Assembly (NCBI GenBank): GCA_015680635.1
Contig: JAABOA010000027.1
Span: forward strand, 14,813-28,244
Direction: 5' to 3'
Source of the DNA: Lunasporangiospora selenospora
Taxonomy: Eukaryota; Mortierellomycota; Mortierellomycetes; Mortierellales; Mortierellaceae
Length of the DNA stretch: 13,432 nt
Below are positions 1 to 9,900 of this stretch, one piece after another. How positions within the stretch are numbered: the first letter of the stretch is position 1; every line of letters starts with the position of its first letter. Made by a program: the position numbers and the translations under genes. The notes beneath the pieces were generated by a model that was not told the DNA's origin, searched no databases, and saw nothing but the letters and a program-made list of their open reading frames with translations.

Positions 1-909
1 AACGCAATGAGAGTTCTTCGTGCTCTTCAGCTTCGAAAGCCCGTCCTTCTCGAGGGATCTCCGGGAGTCGGAAAGACTTCTCTTATTTCTGCTCTCGCCA
101 CTGCCTCGGCACACAACCTTGTCAGAATCAACTTGTCAGAACAGACGGATCTAATGGATCTCTTTGGTTCTGATTTGCCTGTCGAGGGTGGCAACAGCGG
201 AGAGTTTGCCTGGAGGGATGCCCCTTTCCTTCAAGCCATGAAGAGCGGAGACTGGGTCCTTTTGGATGAAATCAATTTGGCCAGTCAAAGTGTTCTCGAG
301 GGTCTCAACTCTTGTCTGGACCACCGTGGCGCTGTTTACATCCCAGAACTGGACAGAACATTTGACTGCAACCCCAACTTCCGTGTGTTTGCAGCACAGA
401 ACCCTCTTCAGCAGGGTGGTGGCCGAAAGGGTTTACCCAAGTCCTTTGTCAACCGTTTCACGCAAGTGTTTGTGGAACAGCTCTCTGATGGCGATATTCT
501 TTTTATTTGCAAGCATCTCTTCCCTCAAGTCGAGGACTCGGTATTGGTCAAGATGATCGAGTTCAATTACAAGATGTTTGAAGAGACTATGGTCAACCTC
601 AGCTTTGGACGCAAGGGTAGTCCATGGGAGTTTAACCTTCGAGACGTCTTTCGCTGGATGGAGCTCATGACTTTACCAGGCCATGGACTTGGATTCAATC
701 ACGATCCCGCAGAGCACCTAGATTTGATCTACCTGCAACGTATGCGTACAGAGGAGGACCGCGCAGCTACCATTGCTCTGTTTGAAAAGGTGTTTGAGCA
801 AAAGTATAACCATAACCAAGCCCCATACTACCACCTGGATGAGAAACACCTTCAAGTTGGACATTCGATTTTGGCTCGCGGACATGGTGATACCAGCAAT
901 GTTCTTGGA
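1..909 (+). other. MDN1: Midasin AAA5 module
   Basis: Window residues 1 to about 303. Walker A is GSPGVGKT at residues 19-26. Walker B is VLLDE, with its Asp-Glu at residues 89-90, so both the Mg-binding Asp and the catalytic Glu are present. The sensor-1 region is NFRVFAAQNP and the arginine-finger segment is KSFVNRF. A lid-like helical part follows. All elements for ATP binding and hydrolysis are visible, so AAA5 is predicted to be an active site. Assignment as AAA5 rests on the strong similarity to the fifth Rea1 module (INLSEQTDL after Walker A) and on the degenerate AAA6 and linker that follow. The right boundary is approximate. Confidence 0.9.
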
Positions 910-3900
910 AAGGACCTGCATATTCTCCAGTCCCTCCTCTTGCCCTTGGAGGGACTGATGAAGTGTGTTGAAGTGAACTGGATGGCCATTCTCACAGGAC
1001 CTGCTTCAAGTGGCAAGACTTCAATCGTCCGTCTATTGGCCAACTTGACCGGAAATAAGTTGGAGGAGTTTTCTATGAACTCTGGCGTTGACACCATGGA
1101 GTTGCTAGGAGGATTCGAACAAGTTGATCTTGCTCGTCACCAGGAGCATATTATCTTTGGTCTCTCACGTTTGGCTAGTAGAGTATGCCGTGAGCTTGTG
1201 GTACTCAAGAACCATAACCAGAACAACGGCGTTGCCTATGCTCGCGAGATCAGCCAAGGCCTCTTCCTGCTCAACTCGCGGAGTAAATTCTCAAGGATCA
1301 ATGGTGCCGAGCGCGACCACGCGGATGAAAGAGTGATGCGCAACAACGCCATCAAGACATTGCTGGACCAGCTTCGTATCCTGATCCAGGAATTTGACCT
1401 CGACTTTGTTGGAGACATTGTGGAGCTGGAAGAGAAGTTTGCTGTCCTCCGAGGTCTGGAGGCTACTTCTGTTAGTGGTCGCTTCGAGTGGATCGATGGC
1501 TCTCTTATCAACGCACTCGTCCACGGATACTGGCTCCTGATCGACAATGCTAATCTTAGTAACCCCTCTGTACTGGATCGACTCAACTCACTGATGGAGC
1601 CCAATGGCACCCTAATGGTCAACGAACGAGGACTGGTCGACGGCGAGGTGCGGATCATCCGCCCTCACCCCAACTTCAGAATCTTTATGACGGTTGATCC
1701 AAAGTACGGCGAACTGTCGAGAGCTATGCGAAATCGAGGTGTTGAAATCACACTTGTAGATGCTGAGTGGATCAACAATGCCCAGGATACCGTCAAGATC
1801 ACCAACTCGCTTGGCATTCGCGGCTCTGCGGTGCCGACCATGATCAGCCAGATCCATCATTACATTCACCATTACTACAAGCTTGTGTCTCCCTGGAAGA
1901 CTGTTCATGCCAAGGACATATTGTTATACACACGTTTTGTTGTAGAGAGGATCCAACGAGGCGAGCCACTTGAGATGGCTCTCCGTCATAGTGTGCATCA
2001 AGTTTACACTCTTGAGGGAGAGAATCATCTAGAGCTGCCAACTCAAGAGTCACTGCAGCCCCCTTCACTCGTCCTGGAGCCCGGCTTGGCAAATAGTCTG
2101 TCTGTCGCAAACTGTCCTCACCTCCTGGATGGACAAATCTTTACTCAAGACTCGAAGCTGGCTACTGTTTCTCTCCACGGATCTTATCTGATGCAGCTGC
2201 TGTTGTTGGATGCACCGACCACCTTGATTTGGACGGCAGCGCAGTACTTTGTTGAGACGACCTCCAAGCATGATTTGACCCTGCGCAAGACCTGGCTTAA
2301 GGACTTGATGGACTCGAATGACTTGGATGAGCCCACTCGAGCACAAGCGCTCATGGCTGCCCATATCCTGGAGGTTCTTGACCAAAGCCCTTTGATTACT
2401 CGTCTGGAAGACTTGAAGAAGCTATTGGCGTCCAATTTGAATCTGGATGTTGGATTCTGGGAGTACCAGGTAAAGTTGGAAGGGCAGTGAAGACTGTTTC
2501 CTTAGTCTCGAAGCCTTGTAAAGTGCTCTGTTCTAACCATCATTTTTTTCTTTTCATTCCATTTTCTACACTTGTCATAATCATACAAAAGCCATCGGAT
2601 ATGAGATTGAACCCAAATCTGTTCTGGGCAGTTGAAAAGCTTTGCCTATCAAACGAGGAGGCGAAGGCTATCTGGGAAGAGTACCAATCGGTGGCTCGTC
2701 TGGTTGGACTCTTTGTTCGGATCAAAAAGGCGGACTATATCGAAGAAAAGGTCTATGCCAAGGCCAGAGGCAAGAACCCAAGCGCAGTTCAAATTTCCTA
2801 TTTGAATCAGCACAAATTGTGGGACAAACCACTCCAACATCAGGTCATTGCTGAGATCAGCCCTTGCTTGAATGCTGTCAAGAATATTGTCACACAATGG
2901 ATCATGGACTTGAATGGATTAAGCGAACAAAACGTAAGTTTGACCCCGCTCTACTAGTTTTAATATCGTTCGTTGTCATGACCATAGACTCACCTTCGTT
3001 TCACTCTCTTGTTTATTGATTGTTAGGCTGTCAATCTCCATGACTTCCTTGATAAGCGTGACATGATCTGGCAGGCAGTTCAAGAGCCAACTGTGAACAT
3101 CGGAGAGCTCATGATTTTGGTCAAGATGATGTCCGAGTCGGGAGAATTCCTTTTGACGATCTCTCGCGAATTCTTTGGCCCTCTATTCCAGAGTCTGAAC
3201 ATCATGACCGAAGCTATGGTCCTCACCACCGGAACGCTAATGAAGAATCTCTGGAAGCGACTCCATCCATCGGTTCTTGCATCTCAGGAGCTTGTTGATA
3301 TCGAGAATGAGCTCTTGCAGATCGCCACTTCTGTGGATGTTTGGTCCGACGAGGCCCTCTTGGATAATGATGTCCTTGCTAAAGCCCGAGCCGTTGGAAG
3401 CATTCCCGACTTTAAGGACACCTTGATCGACGCCATTGCAACGCTGTACTTTGTCGATCAGAGTCCCGAGAACGGTGCTGCTTTGCTTAACACGATTAAG
3501 CATGCTCCAGCTGTAAGTCATAATTGACGATTTCTTTTATCGTGAATGGTGCCATCATTTTTTTTCCGCGGCTGCTAATTCAAACAACCTCTTATTTATC
3601 CTGGAATACGACTATAGCATCTCAAGAAGCAAATCGAAGGAGTTCAGAATCAATCGGAGGGTTATCCTAAGGTCAAACCGACGGAACAGCAGGATGCCAA
3701 CAGTTTCATGTACCCAATCATGGACTTTTCGAGCTCTGTCCATGAAATGGCTCTGCTTTCCAAGATTCAGCAGTTGCTTCCTGAGGGGGTTCGACTTTCG
3801 GATGCTGTGCTTGAAGAGGTCAAAACTCTGCACGAGTTCTCGCTCAAGCGTACGACTCGCTCGGCTGTCGACTTTGTCCCTCATCGACGTATTGTCTGGG

Positions 3901-6900
3901 TGTTTGAATCGGACGCCAAAGGTGAGTCGGGTTTTTTTTCACAAGGGCTTGCTCCTATTGATTCATATACTAGACTCTTACTTTTACTCCCGTTCGCATA
4001 CACTCTCATTATCCCTAGGTGTGAGCGAGAACACACAGGCCATCTTTAACCGATTGGTTCAGGACGTCTTGCACAATTGGCATGCTCGACTCTGGCAAAA
4101 CGCTTTCAAGAGCTCAGAGTTTGACTTGTTTGCTGGCAAGGTGCCCAAGGAAGATGTGCGCGAGTTTACAGCCACTCATGGGCCTGCAAAACTGTTCCAA
4201 AGCGTTGACACAGTCGGTTACTTTAACTACCTGTAGGTTTCCAGAGTTTAAGAGTATACTTCTTTACTTGTACTCTGTCCTCGATATCGAATCCTATGGT
4301 TGCTAACTCTAGTGCTACTTTGTCTATTAGAACAACGCTTCCTCAAGCTGCAATCAGCACCCTCGACACTCAACTCGAGCAGACACGGTCCTTGATTGCG
4401 CACCAGGCACGCACTTCAAAGCAAATTAATCGTGTTGCAGCCTCACTCGTTAATCTTTCAGCCTCCATTTATATGGTATGAACTCGTCTTGGATGTGGAG
4501 TTGTTCGTAAATGTACAAAATACTCTGCGCGTTACTCATCAAAACCACCTTTTTTTTTACTCAATTTTAGGTATTGAATGTCATTGCAGAAACCCATACC
4601 GATTTGGAGCTGGCACAGCCGCGTGAGGCTCTCTCCGGCCTCATGGAAACTTTGAGCACAGGAACAAGACAGACACAGGCCTTTGAGGCTAGCCTCGTAA
4701 AGCTTGCCAAATTTAAACAAGCGGAACTGACATTGAAGCCTTCGACAGTCGCAAGTCATATCTCGCATGCTCTCATGAACCTAGAGAGGGCTATCCGTCA
4801 CTACCAGATCATTGGTGACAACGAAATCGTCCTTCAGAGCCACCACGGTAAAGCGTGGGTTCATGTTGGACTTGCATTCTTGGCACTCTATGTCCCAGAC
4901 TATTCCCTCGATCCCACTGCGAAGCCCCGACTGATGCTCCACGCTCTTCGGACGAAACAAGAAGCACTCAAGTCGGAGATCAAGGTCCGTGAAGAGATTG
5001 AAGGAGCCTTCACGGGATCCAAGGAGAATACCATCATCCAGAACCGAATCAAGGAGCTCGCTCAAGTTGAGCACGAGATTGAACACTTTTCACTCGATGT
5101 TGCCCTTCGACCTGCCAAGTCCCAACTTGAGGAGCTCTTTAAGCAAGTTTGGCAGATCCAAAAGGCCGCTGTCAACGATGAAACGATTGCTGGACTGTTG
5201 AACATTATTGAAACCGTCAAGAATGGTTCTCAGTTTGACCAGGAGAAGCTGTTCCAGGATGTCACTCAAGAGTTTATCCGTAGGAGTGGACGCAAGTTCC
5301 GTGCTTACCGAGATATTCTCCAGCCCTTGATCGTTGCAATCTATCAGATCAAGTTCGGAATCCGCTTGGTGGCCTCTGCATTCGCCTTCCAAGATGTCCA
5401 AGACCGAGATGCGCTTGAGGCGATTATTACCTGCATGATCCGTGTCCCAGACTACCATATTGAAAATGCAGATCAATTCAACTCTGCCCATGTCATCACT
5501 CAGCCAGCGACCCTTCAGGTTGTCAAGCGTGCAGTCTTTGACAAGCAGAATGTTGCGAAGCCTTGGTCATTCTACCTCAAATACTTGATCACAGCCATCC
5601 AGCACCAGCGTCGTGAGGCTTCCGCTACAGGTATCCTCAATCTTGCTACAATCAATACCATCGATGATCTCTTTGCGGAGGTGACTGATATCTGGACCAA
5701 GGGCAAGGAACATGCTGCCAAGTTAGCTGTTGAGCAAGAGTCTCTATACAAGCAACGAGTCAACAAGTATGAGGGAATGGATGACGATGCGATTGACGAG
5801 GCGACCTTCAAAGAAATGTTCCCAGACTATGCAGATGACTTTAAGGCTCCAGATGAGAGTATGACTGCTCCTGACGATGAATCCAAGGAGGAGGCTGGGG
5901 CCACGCCTGCAGTTGATGAAAAGACTTTTGATGAGAAGGACGTCACGACCATTGGCAAGCTTCATGAGTATGTATTTGAAGCCCCCAGTCTAAACAAGTG
6001 CTCGGGACGGACCCTGAATGACCAGGAGCGCCGTGCACGGATCTGGGCTTCCTACAGCCGCGCAGCCGAGTTGGCCGATGTCAGCGACTGCTCCTTTGGG
6101 CATCAGCTCGATGCTGCATCGAGAGCCTCTCACATGCTCTCTAGTGCCCTGATGGAAGATTGGTTGACCGGAAAAGACAATAATTACTGGTCTACTGACG
6201 CGTCCTATGACTTTTACAAAGACCAGAACGTTTCCCAGGTGGTCCGGATTGTGCCCATCTTGCAGAGACTCCGAAACCGACTTGAATTTGTTCTCTCGAT
6301 TTGGTCAGAGCATGCTATTCTCGAATACTTGATTCAACTCTGTGACAAGCTTCTCTCCTTCCCCCTGGACTCCTCGGTCGCCAAGATTATGTCGGGTATC
6401 GAAGTCCTGCTCTTCAAGTCGGATGATTGGCAAAAGAATGCCAGCCGAGAGTACTCTATCGCAGAAAACCAAGACGAACTCAAGACTCTAATCAAGTCAT
6501 GGAGACAGTTGGAGCTCACCTGTTGGCCAACGCTTCTCGATGTTCAGGACCGGAATCAAGCCGATGCTGTCTTCTCTTGGTGGTTCCATTTCTATGGTTC
6601 CGTCGTCCAGCCGACTCGTGAGATGGATCTTGCAGTGGATGAAGGAGCCGAAGTCGATATCCCCGCTCATGTCAAGTCCCTGCTCGGCGTTTTGGATCAG
6701 TTCTTGCAAGCCTCGACTGTGGGTGACTTTTTGCCCCGCATGAATCTCTTGAGGGCCTTCCATCGTCATCTCCAGGTCCGTGGAGCACTCACTACTGCGG
6801 ATCGACAGAAGAAGGCGCATGACCCATCGAGAGCTGCGGCAGTCGAAACATCGGTTGCCTCCAAGGTTGCCGATGCTATTTGGAATGTCCACCAGTACTA

Positions 6901-9900
6901 TGCTCAGTTTATGTCAAATGTGAATGAGTATGTCACGGTCATGAAGAAGCCCCTCGAGAAAAAGATGAAGCAGGATGTCAAGATTGCTAGCTGGAAGGAC
7001 GACAATATTGACGCTCTTCGAGTCAGTGCCCTCAAGACTCATCGTCAGTTGAGCAAGTCCCTGAAGAAGTATCGTGATGTCTTGAGAAAGCCCTTGACGG
7101 AAATTATTACCGCCTACCAGACTGATACTCCCTCGGTTGATGTCAGCAAGAAGGGTGCTGTCTTTGAGATCACTCAGCCCGATGTCAAGACATGGATCAC
7201 GGACATTGCCATGGTCGACAATACTCCAGAGCAAACCCGTGCGATGTTTGATCGTCTCATTACGCCCAGTACCAATGATGCTCTGACAAACCTCGAAAAG
7301 ACCTACAACCGCCTAAAGAAGATTACGTCCAAGGATATTGCTCTCACCCCAGACAGCGATCCTCTCGGAGAACTCTGTGGCGATATTATCCAGCAGATTA
7401 AGGAATTCCAACAGGACACTCCATCCAAGATGACAGAGGAGAACAAGAGTCAGCTTAAGAATCTCAAGACGATCCGAAAGCGTGCTCTAGTCAACCTTTT
7501 GAAGCTTCTACAGAGAATTGGTCTGAACCGTCACCGGATGGTCCGATTGGAAGAGGACCTGTTGGGTTATGTGTTCCATCTCCCCCCTACCGAGATCGAG
7601 GACATTGAGGCTCAGGCAAAGTTGAGTGAGAAGACTATCCCTGCCAACAAACAGGTCGCCCAGCTCTGGAAAAACTCGGACGATTACTTTTACAGGATCG
7701 TTGCTCGTATGCTTCAGCTCCGTAGCTTGTCTCAGCATCCACCCAAGGACATTACAGTTGTAGAGGCTGAGAAGGGTCGTGGCTACACTGAGCACCTGGT
7801 CAATATGGTAATTGAGCAACGTCAGGAACTTCAGTCAATGAAGAGCTCGATGGATGCCATCCGCGGTGTTGCCGTCCAATTTGAGGGTATCTTCAAATTG
7901 ACAGAACAAGAGTCGGTATCCTTTAAGCATGATGCTATCAGCAACCTGATCGAACACAAGTCTGCGTTAGACAAGCTCCTCGATATCTTCTCGGATTCCA
8001 TGCTCGTCTTTGAGGTGGCGGTACGTCATTCATCATCTCCCGTCAAGAACCAGATGTTGGACCTTGTCAGGAAGGATCTGATCCAGGTGAACTCTCTTAA
8101 GCGAACCATGGATAGTATTCTCAGCCTGTGGTACCTTCCTCCTCTTGTCGATGGCGGTGTTTCTCCCGTTGTAACGACAGCCATCCTTGAGACTCTCTCG
8201 CAGAGTCTTGGCTCTGTTCATGCCATCAAGCTCTCTCTGGAAAACGTCCTCGAGGCGATGCCAGAGACGTACTGCATCCTTTCCCCTCTTGTTTGTCAGA
8301 TCCAGGAGGCATTCCCTTGCCAGTGGTCAAACGAAACAGTTGTGGAGTCAGAGTTGCTGTCGTCCTTGGAAGGCAATGAACCAGTGCGCCAATGTCTACA
8401 GCAGATCAACGACGAGATCAACGGATGCATTACCACGGTCCTTGTCAGTGTTCAGAACACACGCAGCTATCTTTTCAAGAACTCTGGGGACGCAGCTGAC
8501 GCCGATAATGCTAGCGCTGACACGCTTATGGATGGCAAGGAGGACGACGATGAAGTTGACCAGTATGGCATGCCAGAAAAGTACATTCTTACAGAAAACA
8601 AAAAGTTTGTTGCTTTGCATCGTCGATTGCACATGGATTCGTTCCTCAATAAGGCTCGATCGATCAATGATAAGATTCAGGACCTCATCCAGCAGCTGCC
8701 TCGAGATTCAACAGCTTCTCCTCAACGTGCAGCAGCCGAAGCCCTGATCACGATGCGCATTCGACAATTCTATCCTTTTATCCAACAGTACCTCTTCCTG
8801 GCTCAGCACCACTTGTTCCACTTTGTTCAATACCACAGGACAATCAACAAAATGACCTATGTGCTCTGCAACACTTTCTCGCTTCTTTTCAGCAAGGGAT
8901 TCTGTATCCCAGAGATGGAGCAAGAAATGAAAGAAGGCGAAGAAGAGAGCAATGTCACAGGCACTGGTATTGGCGAAGGTGAGGGTGGCAAGGACGTTAG
9001 TGACGAGATTGAGGACGAAGAGCAGGTCCTTGGTACTCAGAACGAGCAAAAGAAGGATGAAGATAAGAACAAGGAGACCAAGGAAGAGGACAAGGGCATC
9101 GAGATGGAGAACGACTTTGAGGGTAACCTCGAGGATGTCGAGCCCTCATCTGACCAGGAAGATGAAGACGACGACGAGGATGAAGAGGAACAAGAAGATC
9201 CAGAGGAGGCTATTGGTGACGTTGACGACGACAACCCAGAAGCCATTGACGAGAAGATGTGGGGAGATGACGAAGCTGAGGATGGTCGTGATAACGACAA
9301 GATGATTGACGAGGACAAGTCAACAGAACAGAATGAGCAGGAGAGCGATATGGTTGCCAAGGATGAAGAAGACACAGGCAAAAAGGACGACAAGAAGAAG
9401 AACAAGACCAAAGAAGACAAGAAGGATAAGGGCAAGGACGAGCAGGTGGATGAAGGTCAAGAAGGTGGTGAAGAGGAGAGGGATGACAAGCCTCCAGAGG
9501 AAGACGAAGATGCAGAGGAGGAAGAGTTTGAGGACCACAACGATGAAGAGTCTGCTGAGCACAAACCTGATGACCAACAGCAGGTGGAGATTCCTGAAGC
9601 AGAGACCTTGGACTTGCCTGACGATCTGAACTTGGACGGTGATGAGAAGGAGGATAAAGAGGACGAAGGTCCTGAAGAAGATTCCTTTGAAGACCAGATG
9701 GACGTTGAAGAACAACCATCCAAGGACAGAAAGGGCGAAGAAGATGAAGAAGGCGAAGAGGAAGACGACGAAGAGCAGAAGGAAGGACAGGAGACTGCTT
9801 CTGGTGACAAGGACGAAGATGAAGAAATGGAGTCACCAGAGGACGAGGACTCGGAGATGGCTGAGCCCGCTGCTACTGGTGACGATGATCAGGAGAAGGA

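Larger units (their letters stand above)
2026..8914 (+). other. MDN1: Midasin linker (stem and middle helical domains)
   Basis: After splicing this is about 2,090 mostly helical residues (window residues about 676-2768), with no catalytic motif visible. It corresponds to the linker that rises from the AAA ring and carries the flexible acidic tail and MIDAS domain. Family landmarks I recognise are TFKEMFPDY near 5800, the YDFYKDQN segment near 6207, and the WSEHAILEYLIQLCDKLLSF segment near 6303, followed by a run ending in SWRQLELTCWPTLL near 6500. The first part (to 4570) is cut by all six introns; the rest is uninterrupted. Sequence conservation here is low between species, so exon borders in this stretch are less certain than the domains on either side. 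Confidence 0.8.

Noticed and set aside
7-9. ATG at 7 as the start of a separate 827-residue AAA protein ending at 2490
   Set aside because: The frame is already open upstream (Asn-Ala), the Met lies inside a conserved AAA5 helix, and the TGA at 2488 is inside an intron. The protein continues as midasin.
8021-8047. Possible tiny intron starting GTACGT in the last MDN1 exon, with AG at 8046-8047
   Set aside because: Only 27 nt, too short to splice, and the stretch is open and in frame (VRHSSSPVK), so it is read as coding.
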